In this document: positions 25,975 to 33,541 of the stretch, in pieces
Position numbering within the stretch: the stretch's first letter is position 1
Layout: each line of letters begins with the position of its first letter
Assembly (NCBI RefSeq): GCF_003721245.1
Contig: NZ_RIZG01000001.1
Location: 1 to 64,000 of the forward strand
Source of the DNA: Marinomonas hwangdonensis
GTDB taxonomy: Bacteria; Pseudomonadota; Gammaproteobacteria; Pseudomonadales; Marinomonadaceae
Reading direction: 5' to 3'
DNA: 64,000 nt
The notes under the pieces: model-generated
Databases searched by the model: none
Told to the model about the DNA's origin: nothing
The model's input: the letters and a program-made list of their open reading frames with translations, nothing else
Position numbers and translations under genes: made by a program

Positions 25975-26307
25975 TTAGCCGCAACACTTTTTGTATTTCT
26001 TATTGCTACCACACGGACATGGGTCGTTACGTTGTGGTGCTTTTTCAACAATTTGAGGCACAGGTTTGTTAAGCGTTACGTCTAAAGACGTAATATCCTC
26101 AGGCATCTCACTGTCAATGCGAATCTCTGCAAATAAGCCGTTAGCGGTCAATATAGCGTTTATTTCATTCTCACGCTCGGCGTTCTGTACTTGCAAAATC
26201 AGCGGGTTTTCTTCGCTTCCAGATTTCACTTTAGGCTTAGGCTGATAATTGCCTAGGTTATGCTTACCCATGATATCGGGTCTACCACGATAAAAGAATT
26301 TTGACAC
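25975..26307 (-). CDS. SEC-C motif protein, PBPRA1643 family
   Basis: Small cytoplasmic protein of 110 residues. The C-terminal SEC-C zinc motif [17 protein letters not shown] has four Cys ligands and is like the SecA tail that binds zinc and SecB. The N-terminus [20 protein letters not shown] is typical of the PBPRA1643-type family in marine gammaproteobacteria. Function is not established. A terminator separates it from the upstream lipoprotein operon, so it is probably a single gene. Confidence 0.85.
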   Translation of the reverse strand: MSKFFYRGRPDIMGKHNLGNYQPKPKVKSGSEENPLILQVQNAERENEINAILTANGLFAEIRIDSEMPEDITSLDVTLNKPVPQIVEKAPQRNDPCPCGSNKKYKKCCG

Positions 26308-26325
26308 TGGTGTTCCTAATGATAT

Positions 26326-26348
26326 GTAAAACCACTCACAGCGAGTGG
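26326..26348 (-). terminator. Terminator of lipoprotein operon
   Basis: CCACTC (26332-26337) pairs with GAGTGG (26343-26348). On the minus strand the stem is followed by TTTTAC. It lies after the LPP20-like gene. Confidence 0.6.
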
Positions 26349-26415
26349 CTCAATGCAGCGCAGTCTAACAGAATTTAGAGTGCTTAGCGCGTATCTTTCA
26401 TGCTACTGAAAGGCG

Positions 26416-27444
26416 TTAATTCAAGCGAGTTAGCCAAGTAAACATGGCTTCAATCGCTTGGTTTGACCAGTTGTTAGTGGCTTGCTCTTGAGCCTTGTTA
26501 ATATTCTTGGCAATGCCTCTGGCGCTGACAGTCCAAGACGCAAGGCGGGAACCTGTCGGGTCGATAAGTTCTAATGTACCGTCTTCAAATACATAAAAAC
26601 GTCCATCTTGCTCTTCACGGTGTTGAGCGGTTCGGCTGTTCAGCTTGAACAAGGAGCCTGCTTTTGGCGTCAGGCCAAAATGCGATAGAGCACTGGCTAG
26701 GCTATCCGCTTGTTTGGTGGAGGAAACATCAAAACCATAACTGCTCAGCGCCATATTGAGCCGAGCTTCTATGTCTTGAATCTCAGAGTCGGCTTTGCCT
26801 GCTGCTGTGCGAGCGGTTGAATACAGGTTGAGCTCATCTTCATAGGATTTGCGCTGAGCAAAGTACGGGATAAGCTGCATGTAAGTTTGCCAATCTTGTG
26901 GCGCGGGATATTTGTCTTCCGTCTTAGTTAACGACGCCGCTTGCTTACGGATGATGTCGTCCGTGTCATTTATGGCGATTTTTAACTTAGCGACAATACG
27001 ACTGCGATCAATCGATTGCAGTGCATAGACGTAGTTTTTACCGGCAAAGCGTTGCTCATTGACGGCTTGTTCTAGCTCAATAGGCGAAGTTGTTACTTGC
27101 GTATAAGCGGTTTGTATCTTTGAAACTTGCTCTCCACCTTGCCCAGATCGTACTTGAGTGTCTTGCGTATTAACCTGACTGACTTGAGTACGAAGTTGCT
27201 GGGCGATTTGAACATTGCCGTTTTGTTCGGCTTGAGTAAACGCCAAGGCAATGTTTTCAATGCGCGCTGCGCTGCCGACACCGTACAAGTGTGTGTTGTC
27301 CTGAGGCGGAGACGATACCCAATCAGGCATACTGTCTGTCGCCTGATCTGATTTGCTATTAGAACCCAAACAGCCTGTTAAGCTGAGTAATAGACTCGTC
27401 ACCATGATCCAGTTGAGCGGTGTAGGCAAAGCAGAGAGTTTCAT
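26416..27444 (-). CDS. LPP20-like lipoprotein
   Basis: Predicted lipoprotein of 342 residues with lipobox LSLTGC at the end of the signal peptide. The LPP20-type domain follows: MPDWVSSPP, LYGVGSAARI, then repeated short segments with AFTQAEQNG and QVNTQDTQV. The C-terminal part is not recognised; it ends in TRLN. It starts two bases after the LpoB-like gene stop and is the last gene of a four-gene operon. Linked lipoproteins in this arrangement are common in gammaproteobacteria, but the role is unknown. Confidence 0.78.
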   Translation of the reverse strand: MKLSALPTPLNWIMVTSLLLSLTGCLGSNSKSDQATDSMPDWVSSPPQDNTHLYGVGSAARIENIALAFTQAEQNGNVQIAQQLRTQVSQVNTQDTQVRSGQGGEQVSKIQTAYTQVTTSPIELEQAVNEQRFAGKNYVYALQSIDRSRIVAKLKIAINDTDDIIRKQAASLTKTEDKYPAPQDWQTYMQLIPYFAQRKSYEDELNLYSTARTAAGKADSEIQDIEARLNMALSSYGFDVSSTKQADSLASALSHFGLTPKAGSLFKLNSRTAQHREEQDGRFYVFEDGTLELIDPTGSRLASWTVSARGIAKNINKAQEQATNNWSNQAIEAMFTWLTRLN

Positions 27445-27446
27445 GG

Positions 27447-28079
27447 TTAAAAGAAGCCTTTATCAGCCAATTTTTTGATTTTCTTCTGACCGTTCCAAAC
27501 TTCGCGGTTAGTCGTCATATCAATCAACTTAAGGTCAACTTGGTAGAAGCTCACACGTTGATCGCCATTGGAATCAACAATGGAGTTGATGGAGCCAGAT
27601 AGAGCGAAACCAGCGCCTTGTTCTAAGCCAAATTGCGCCACGGTATCTGGTGCGGCATTGAGTGCTTGTTCTTCGCGTTCGCTGCGTACATCGTCTCGTT
27701 CAGCACCAGATACGACAAAATCGACTTTGCCTGCACGTAATAGGCTGCGCTTTATATCGTTAATGAAGGTATCAACAGGAATATGTTCAGAGGTTTTGTT
27801 ACGGATAGTTTGCACAATAACCGTAGGGTTGCCTTTGTTGCTGAAGTTGTAATCACGGAACCATGGGAAGGTCAGCATATCCCCCATCATTTCTTCTGCT
27901 ACAAGGCGAGAATCTGTGTCATTCCAACGGTCAGACAACATCACATCGTCATTAATGTCTAGGCGTTTGACGCTGCCAGAACACGCAGTCAATAACACAG
28001 CGATTGACAAAATAAAGAGGCTTTTCAGTGACCTAGTTACCCAGGTGGTGTGCTTTTGTACGATCTGAGTGGTGTGCAT
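27447..28079 (-). CDS. LpoB-like / CsgG-related lipoprotein
   Basis: Predicted outer-membrane lipoprotein of 210 residues with lipobox LLTACSG. The domain is of the LpoB/YcfM group: DSRLVAEEMMGDML, PTVIVQTIRNKTSEHIPVDTF, SLLRAGKVDFV and FALSGSINSIVD. In Escherichia coli LpoB activates the peptidoglycan synthase PBP1b. Whether this paralogue does so is uncertain, because it is tied to a COG3014 lipoprotein rather than acting as a lone gene. AAGGAA lies about seven bases before ATG 28079. It lies between the COG3014-like and LPP20-like genes. Confidence 0.8.
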   Translation of the reverse strand: MHTTQIVQKHTTWVTRSLKSLFILSIAVLLTACSGSVKRLDINDDVMLSDRWNDTDSRLVAEEMMGDMLTFPWFRDYNFSNKGNPTVIVQTIRNKTSEHIPVDTFINDIKRSLLRAGKVDFVVSGAERDDVRSEREEQALNAAPDTVAQFGLEQGAGFALSGSINSIVDSNGDQRVSFYQVDLKLIDMTTNREVWNGQKKIKKLADKGFF

Positions 28080-28127
28080 AGCGTTTTCCTTGCAAGCGTT
28101 AATAGAGAATAGATAAGTGTACCCCGT

Positions 28128-29810
28128 TTAATCGGGATTGCGTAGATTCCACACTTTCATTTCGTTGGCTTTTAAATGAACGTCGCCAAGAAAAAAAGTA
28201 TTCTGTTTTACCTTATAGGTAGGTGAATATCCCCCCGGCGCTACAGGCTGCCGTGTTAAGCGCACCTGAGCGGGTAGAGTAAGCCAGTTGCGGGTGTCTG
28301 CAGCGGAAGACACAAAAATAGCTACCTGGCCGATCAAATTCAACAACAGGCTGGCGCCTTCGTCTTGCACATTGGCGGCCACTTGATAAGCCAGCCAGCT
28401 GCGCAAAAGCTCCCTGACCAAACCTTCATAAATGTCTCGTTGAGCCTGCGCTAACTGTTCTTGTAAAGCAATGTCTGCCAAAGAAGCCATGGTAAACGTA
28501 TCAGACGATGGAAGAGAGGTGGGAGCGTCAGGTTGCGTGCCGTTGACAGACAAGCTTGGCTGATACTTATCCAAGGTAAAGCCTTGATAATAAGGTACCG
28601 TAATGCGAAGAGTTTGCTCTGTTAATAATTGATCAAGGTTGATCGCACTTAACTGTTGCCATGCAGGGCGGCCAAGAATGACGCGTTTAGTAAAAATGCC
28701 CGAAAATGTCCCCCACGCTCCGCCTGCTTTATAGTTAGCAATCAAGTTGAGTGGGTTGACGTCGGCGTATACCATGGTGAACCAGCGAAAAGCGTCATTG
28801 TTTTCTAGGCTTCCTCCGCCATGTAAGGGCTCCAGTACCAGCGAATAGGCGCGGGGGTCTGCGTATAGCAATAATGTCATTTCACTTTTATCTGGAATAA
28901 AACCCTGGTGCTCTAACACAATTAACTCGGCATTCTTGTCCTGATATTGCTCTAAGGTCTGTTGCATGGGGGCAGAAAGCTTAGCATCGATTTTTCTCTG
29001 AATCTCGTCTTGACGAAAGCCGCTTTTTTGCATCATGCGAATGGTATCCAACCAAGCCCGTTCTGCACTGAGTTCAGGCAATTCGTATTGTTTAGCATAC
29101 CCATCTTGATACAAGCGGGCGGCTTGTTGATAGCTGATGCGGGCGTCGTCGTATTCGCCACTTATTTCGTATTGCAGGCCTTCCATGTAACGGGCCCAAG
29201 CATCATCTCGATAGAGAAACTGATCCGTATCGCGGCCGCCAGTATAAAAGTTGCTCAGCCAGCTTAATGCCTTCATATAAAAGGCTTGGTTTTCTTTAGC
29301 ATTAAGATCTTGATAAGTGGGTGTTTGAGCTTGGATTTCATTAAGTTTAATGGCGATGCGTCTAACCTCGACTAAGGCTGCATCTTTTAGTTGTTGCTTC
29401 TGACTTCGGCCTTCTTCTTGTTCAGCAAGGGCGAGGTAGTTCAACGATTTAAGATAACTTATGTATACACGTTCCAAGCCACTACCACGATAGTTACTTT
29501 GTCTTGGATTGGTTAATAACGCCCATGAACGATTTGAAAAGGTGTCTGGGAAGAAGGTATCGCTTAATCTTTCAGCTTGTTCCAATAATGTATTGCTGCG
29601 CTCAAAGTCGCCTTGATTTTGGGCAAGAGCGCCCACTTCCATATAATACAGAAGCTTGTCTTGGGGGTTGTCTAAGACGGCTTCGAGCTTTTCCTCAGCG
29701 GCTTTCCATTCGCCTTGTTTCGCTAGGCTCAAACCGGCATCGATGTCTTGCTTATATGTGGCACAGCCAGATAAAAAAACCAGACTTAGCAAAAAAATAC
29801 CCCACTTCAC
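28128..29810 (-). CDS. COG3014-like TPR lipoprotein
   Basis: Predicted lipoprotein of 560 residues. Signal peptide and lipobox are FLSGCATYK. Residues 25-260 have helical TPR-like repeats (LAKQGEWKAAEEKLEAVLDNP, EISGEYDDARISYQQAARLY). The C-terminal half is beta-rich with no family recognised. GTG 29810 is the start; it overlaps the TAA of the preceding small gene by the sequence TAATGTG, so translation is coupled. Together with the LpoB-like and LPP20-like genes it forms a conserved lipoprotein set of unknown function, presumably at the outer membrane. Confidence 0.82.
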   Translation of the reverse strand: MKWGIFLLSLVFLSGCATYKQDIDAGLSLAKQGEWKAAEEKLEAVLDNPQDKLLYYMEVGALAQNQGDFERSNTLLEQAERLSDTFFPDTFSNRSWALLTNPRQSNYRGSGLERVYISYLKSLNYLALAEQEEGRSQKQQLKDAALVEVRRIAIKLNEIQAQTPTYQDLNAKENQAFYMKALSWLSNFYTGGRDTDQFLYRDDAWARYMEGLQYEISGEYDDARISYQQAARLYQDGYAKQYELPELSAERAWLDTIRMMQKSGFRQDEIQRKIDAKLSAPMQQTLEQYQDKNAELIVLEHQGFIPDKSEMTLLLYADPRAYSLVLEPLHGGGSLENNDAFRWFTMVYADVNPLNLIANYKAGGAWGTFSGIFTKRVILGRPAWQQLSAINLDQLLTEQTLRITVPYYQGFTLDKYQPSLSVNGTQPDAPTSLPSSDTFTMASLADIALQEQLAQAQRDIYEGLVRELLRSWLAYQVAANVQDEGASLLLNLIGQVAIFVSSAADTRNWLTLPAQVRLTRQPVAPGGYSPTYKVKQNTFFLGDVHLKANEMKVWNLRNPD

Positions 29811-29811
29811 A

Positions 29812-29934
29812 TTACATCCCTTTTTCTAAAAATTGATGAACCACCAACAAGGCAAGTAGCGCAAAACAGCTTAAATACAAAATAAGCCATCGAGCCTTTA
29901 AACAGTTTGGGCAAGGTTTTTTTTTCTTTTTCAT
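29812..29934 (-). CDS. Small CPNC-motif membrane protein
   Basis: Predicted protein of 40 residues. A lysine-rich start (MKKKKKPCPNCLKAR) with a CPNC pair is followed by one hydrophobic helix (LILYLSCFALLALLVVHQF). GGAAG five bases before ATG 29934 supports translation. Its stop overlaps the start region of the COG3014-like lipoprotein, which places it first in that operon. The CxxC could bind metal or be redox-active, or mimic a lipid-anchored-protein maturation factor; none of this is shown. A longer open frame to 30042 crosses the secB terminator and was not used. Confidence 0.6.
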   Translation of the reverse strand: MKKKKKPCPNCLKARWLILYLSCFALLALLVVHQFLEKGM

Positions 29935-29996
29935 CGCAGCTTCCATTGATAAGGATAAGAAATGCCGTTTCCATTTTTGCTGAGTTATTATGCAAT

Positions 29997-30024
29997 AAAA
30001 AAGGAAGCCTGTGGCTTCCTTTTT
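29997..30024 (-). terminator. Terminator of secB
   Basis: AAAAAAGGAAGCC pairs with GGCTTCCTTTTT around a three-base loop. On the minus strand it follows the secB stop and precedes the small CPNC gene. Confidence 0.85.
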
Positions 30025-30087
30025 AGTAAACAAATCGCCCATTCATCAATTTATATCGTATTAATGGGGTTTTAGCGATAACTCAGA

Positions 30088-30573
30088 TTATTGTGTTGTT
30101 TCTGTGTTCGCTTGTTGCTTTTGTAAGCTCTCGATGTAAAGCGCATCGAAGTTGATTGGCGCTAACATGATCGCAGGGTAACTGCCTTTTACAACAATCG
30201 CATCGATGTTTTCACGAGCATATGGGAACAATGTTGCAGGGCAGAAAGCACCCAAAGCGTGATGTAATTGCTGATCGTCCAGCCCAGAAATAACAAATAG
30301 TCCGCCTTGTTGAATTTGGACTAAATAACCTGTTTCGCCACCGTTTTTTACGGTAACTGTGATTTCTAACACAACTTCGTAAACGCTTTCACCTACTTGA
30401 CGGCTTTTGGTGTTTAGCTCTAAGCCGACTTCTGGTTTCCACTCTTCTTGGAAAATCATAGGTGAACGAGGTGACTCGAAAGAAATGTCTTTCAAAAACA
30501 CGCGCTGCATTGACAGCTGTGGTGTTTGTGCTTCTTGTGTTTGTGCTTCTGGTGTTTCAGCTGTATCGGACAT
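30088..30573 (-). CDS. secB: Protein-export chaperone SecB
   Basis: Cytosolic chaperone of 161 residues that holds precursor proteins unfolded and hands them to SecA. Family segments are QRVFLKDISFESPRSP, VTVKNGGETGYLVQIQQGGLF, GAFCPATLFPYARE and LAPINFDALY. The N-terminus has an extended repeat of Glu/Gln/Thr/Pro. The order rhodanese, grxC, secB is conserved in gammaproteobacteria. ATG 30573 follows AAGGAACA on the minus strand. Confidence 0.97.
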   Translation of the reverse strand: MSDTAETPEAQTQEAQTPQLSMQRVFLKDISFESPRSPMIFQEEWKPEVGLELNTKSRQVGESVYEVVLEITVTVKNGGETGYLVQIQQGGLFVISGLDDQQLHHALGAFCPATLFPYARENIDAIVVKGSYPAIMLAPINFDALYIESLQKQQANTETTQ

Positions 30574-30676
30574 TTTTGTTCCTTGTTGGTGTTATTTATT
30601 GTAAAAAACGATGATTACACATTACTGGTACTCAGTGGTGACTTAAATGGATAACTCTTTTTTCCTATTAAAGTAC

Positions 30677-30931
30677 TTACTGAGCAAGTAGCGTATCCAA
30701 TTTCTGTTCACGTTCTAGGGCATACAACTCATCGCAACCGCCGATATGCTGTTCACCGATCCAGATTTGTGGAACAGAAGTACGACCACACTTTTCCGTC
30801 ATTTCTTGGCGTAATTTACGTTCTGTATCGACGCATATTTCATTGAAGGCGACATTTTTGGATGCCAACAACTGTTTTGCTCTGACACAAAATGGACAGT
30901 AATCGCTTGAGTAAATAGTGACAGTGGTCAT
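30677..30931 (-). CDS. grxC: Glutaredoxin 3
   Basis: Small thiol-disulfide oxidoreductase of 84 residues with the active site CPFC at residues 12-15. The glutathione-binding features TSVPQIWIGEQHIGGCDEL are present. It reduces protein disulfides with glutathione in the cytoplasm. It lies between secB and the rhodanese gene on the same strand, starting 11 bases after the rhodanese stop. Confidence 0.96.
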   Translation of the reverse strand: MTTVTIYSSDYCPFCVRAKQLLASKNVAFNEICVDTERKLRQEMTEKCGRTSVPQIWIGEQHIGGCDELYALEREQKLDTLLAQ

Positions 30932-30942
30932 GGTGTTGTCCC

Positions 30943-31362
30943 TTATTTTTTAACCAGTGGTAAGCTAGAAGATTGCCATTCAGCAATACCACCTTGAAGT
31001 TTGTAGATTTTGCTAAAGCCTGCTTTTTTAAGGTCTTTCGCACTGGCGCCGGATGTGACCCCCGATTTGCATACCACAATTATTGGGGCATTTTTGTGTT
31101 TCTCAAGACGGTTAAGATTGTCTTTCATCTTAGTAGCCGGGATATTTAATGACCCTGTAATGTGGCCAGTGCCGAACTCTTTTTCGGGACGGATATCCAC
31201 CACAACGGCGTTTTCGTTGTTCATTAAGTTAGTGGCGGCTGAAGGGGTCAGTCCTTGAGCACCGCCTTTGCTTTCAACAAAGATCAATGTGGCAAGAATC
31301 GCTAAAAAGACAGCGACCATTTCCCAGTGGTTAATAGAAAATTCAATAAGTTGGTTCATCAT
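30943..31362 (-). CDS. Membrane-anchored rhodanese-like protein, YibN-like
   Basis: Protein of about 139 residues with an N-terminal membrane helix (WEMVAVFLAILATLIFVE) and one rhodanese domain. The catalytic loop is VVCKSGVTSGASA with the Cys that can carry persulfide. It is the usual neighbour of grxC and secB; the sulfur substrate is not known. The start is uncertain: ATG 31362 and 31359 both give a normal N-terminus, and longer starts at 31377 or 31401 have no better ribosome site. Confidence 0.85.
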   Translation of the reverse strand: MMNQLIEFSINHWEMVAVFLAILATLIFVESKGGAQGLTPSAATNLMNNENAVVVDIRPEKEFGTGHITGSLNIPATKMKDNLNRLEKHKNAPIIVVCKSGVTSGASAKDLKKAGFSKIYKLQGGIAEWQSSSLPLVKK

Positions 31363-31528
31363 AATAGTAAGGCCCATGTTTAAACTGCGAGCATTATACA
31401 CGGCCAGCAGAATCGGTACATACTCTCATAAAGCTTTGCACGACTTGATGCACCACAGGGCTCGAAAGGTCTTTGGCAGAAATAAACAAGACAGGATGGC
31501 CAGCAGAAAGGAAAAAGTGGTCGCAAAA

Positions 31529-31557
31529 AAATAACGAGCCGTTTGGGCTCGTTATTT
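31529..31557 (-). terminator. Terminator of DUF1338 gene
   Basis: AAATAACGAGCC (31529-31540) pairs with GGCTCGTTATTT (31546-31557). On the minus strand a T run follows, past 31530. Confidence 0.8.
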
Positions 31558-31578
31558 GCTCGTCGCGTTAGTAAACCA

Positions 31579-32382
31579 TTACTTCGCGTTGGTGGAGTCG
31601 AAAATCTTATCGGCATTGCCTTCGATAAAGCTGTCGAACAATTGACCATCTGGCATGACATGACGGCGGGCAAACTCGTAAAAACAGCTTGGGATGGTCT
31701 TTTTCTTGCCATCGGAGAAGGTGTAGTCGATTTTGTCAGCCATGGTAGACGATTGTTCAAGGAAGAGTTCCGGTGTGCCTTTTATTAATCCGCCAACTTG
31801 GTTCAGGGCATAGCCTTCATTAAGAAGAAGACTGTTTACGTCTTCAATGGTCGGGAGTGTCTTCAAGTGGTTGATGCTGACCGTGAAGTGGTTGGCCTGT
31901 AGCCCCATGGTGGATAACCAAGCTGCGTATTCACTGTATTCGGCCAGCACAAGGTATTCCTCTTGCGTAGGGGATTGCCACAATTGACCGGCCCAAAAAA
32001 TAGCGGGTGTTTGTACTGCATCATCAGGAATCTGCGCGACAAGCTTGCCAATGATTTCTTGACAGTGGGCGGGTAACTCTTCTACCAAGAGTTCAGATAA
32101 AAAGATTTTAGGGGCATCAATTTCTGTTTGGTGTTTGTAGCAACGCGCTTTTAGGTGCTTGCTCTCAAAGCGAAAGGCACCGTAGGCTTTATAGCCAATT
32201 GCCTCCAGTTGCGGCTCCAATTTTTCCAAAGAAATAGGTGAGTGATTGAAAGTACGAAACGCAACATGGTCGTTTAGCACATCTTCCCCATGATGTTTGA
32301 ACAATTGTTGTATGCGATGCGCCTGTGGTGTCACTGCGGTGTAGTGGTCCCATAAAGATGTAAAAAAATCGGTTGGTGTCAT
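31579..32382 (-). CDS. DUF1338 protein, 2-oxoadipate dioxygenase/decarboxylase-like (short HglS form)
   Basis: Cytoplasmic protein of 267 residues in the DUF1338 family. HglS of Pseudomonas putida, about 460 residues, converts 2-oxoadipate to D-2-hydroxyglutarate with a metal held by two His and one Glu. Here the metal and Arg motif HVAFRTF is present (His39, Arg43), a second His is in QANHFTVSINHL, and a Glu is in FLEQSSTMAD. The protein is much shorter than HglS, so substrate could differ. The adjacent amaB and amaA genes make a role in lysine catabolism likely. Confidence 0.8.
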   Translation of the reverse strand: MTPTDFFTSLWDHYTAVTPQAHRIQQLFKHHGEDVLNDHVAFRTFNHSPISLEKLEPQLEAIGYKAYGAFRFESKHLKARCYKHQTEIDAPKIFLSELLVEELPAHCQEIIGKLVAQIPDDAVQTPAIFWAGQLWQSPTQEEYLVLAEYSEYAAWLSTMGLQANHFTVSINHLKTLPTIEDVNSLLLNEGYALNQVGGLIKGTPELFLEQSSTMADKIDYTFSDGKKKTIPSCFYEFARRHVMPDGQLFDSFIEGNADKIFDSTNAK

Positions 32383-32479
32383 AAGGTTTCCTGCAATAGT
32401 GTTGGATCGATTTTGTTACTTTAGTGCAATGATTAAGCGTAATGCAAAAGGTAAAAACGCACCTTGTGATGCGTAAAAG

Positions 32480-33349
32480 TTATGTGAGCCTTGTGTCTGA
32501 TGGGGGGTTGTTCACTAGTAACTGCTGCTTGGCGGTCAAAATAGTGTTGATTAAGTGCGCTGGGAAGCTGCGTTCTTTTTTGTGGGCCAAGCCCACTACG
32601 CGCTTTAATTTGACATCATTCAGCGGCCGTAAACATAAGTCGCTGCGGCCTCGGGCGGAATGTTCAGGGATTAATGAGATGCCCAGCCCCGCCGCCACTA
32701 AATCCAGCGCGTACTCTTCGGTTTTGACCTGAGCGCGAACATCGGTCGTCAATTCTTGTTTTTGCATTAAATAATTCCATGATTCCAAAATGTCGCATGG
32801 CGTTCTAGAAATGAAGGGCTGTTTATCGATTTGTTTAATGGACAGGGAGGCAAAATCGGCCAACCAATGATCCAACGGCATAGCGATGACATAGTCATCC
32901 TCCCAAAGCGGATAGAATACATCCTCGTCTGTGGCATAGCGTTGGCAGGTGAAGCGCAAGTCGGCACTTTCTGATTCGTCGACCAGCTTTAAGGTCAGTC
33001 CGCTTACTTCATCTAGCATGGTTTTGATCACTTGGCTGATCAAGGCCCCTGATAAAAAAGGGGTCAATGAAATGGACAGGGCCAGTGGTGTGAGGGTGTC
33101 GGTAAACAGGCTGCGCATGGCGCTGAGATCGCTGACCATTTTACAAGCATGGGGATACAGCTGAGAACCGCTGTCGGTCGGAGAAACGCCTTTTGAATGG
33201 CGCAAAAATAGCTTGGTGCCAAGGTCGTCTTCGAGTTGCGCAATGGTGGTTGAGATGGATGGCTGTGCCACAAAGCAGCGTTTTGCAGCGGCGCTTAGGC
33301 TGCGTTCTTCGTATACGGCAATAAAGTAACGTAATGATCGAATATCCAT
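32480..33349 (-). CDS. LysR-family regulator, divergent from amaB
   Basis: Regulator of 289 residues. The helix-turn-helix is near the N-terminus (SLSAAAKRCFVAQPSISTTIAQL) and is followed by an effector domain with weak overall similarity to other LysR groups. It is divergent from amaB with 192 bases between starts, which include an 8-bp inverted repeat. It probably controls amaBA and perhaps the DUF1338 gene. The effector (pipecolate, aminoadipate or lysine) is unknown. Confidence 0.88.
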   Translation of the reverse strand: MDIRSLRYFIAVYEERSLSAAAKRCFVAQPSISTTIAQLEDDLGTKLFLRHSKGVSPTDSGSQLYPHACKMVSDLSAMRSLFTDTLTPLALSISLTPFLSGALISQVIKTMLDEVSGLTLKLVDESESADLRFTCQRYATDEDVFYPLWEDDYVIAMPLDHWLADFASLSIKQIDKQPFISRTPCDILESWNYLMQKQELTTDVRAQVKTEEYALDLVAAGLGISLIPEHSARGRSDLCLRPLNDVKLKRVVGLAHKKERSFPAHLINTILTAKQQLLVNNPPSDTRLT

Positions 33350-33409
33350 CGGTATGCTCTTTTAAAAGGCGGCTCTTTTAAAGATTATTTTTTAGCTCCT
33401 TTCTAATAT

Positions 33410-33438
33410 ACCTATAGAGACATTATCTAGCTATAGGT
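33410..33438. promoter_or_regulatory. LysR-type dyad upstream of amaB
   Basis: ACCTATAG (33410-33417) and CTATAGGT (33431-33438) form a perfect 8-bp inverted repeat with a 13-base spacer. This is typical of LysR operators in size and position between divergent promoters. Confidence 0.6.
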
Positions 33439-33541
33439 AAAAACTAGACCACTAGCAGGAAAACGGTATTTCTCATTCTGGTCTGGGCTGGTTATGGTGA
33501 TGGAAGTTACATTTATACATACATAAATTTTAGAGGTCCAC

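Noticed and set aside
29807-29995. 62-residue minus-strand open frame overlapping the CPNC gene
   Set aside because: It is in another frame, lacks a ribosome site and shows no pattern; the 40-residue frame has the better start and coupling.
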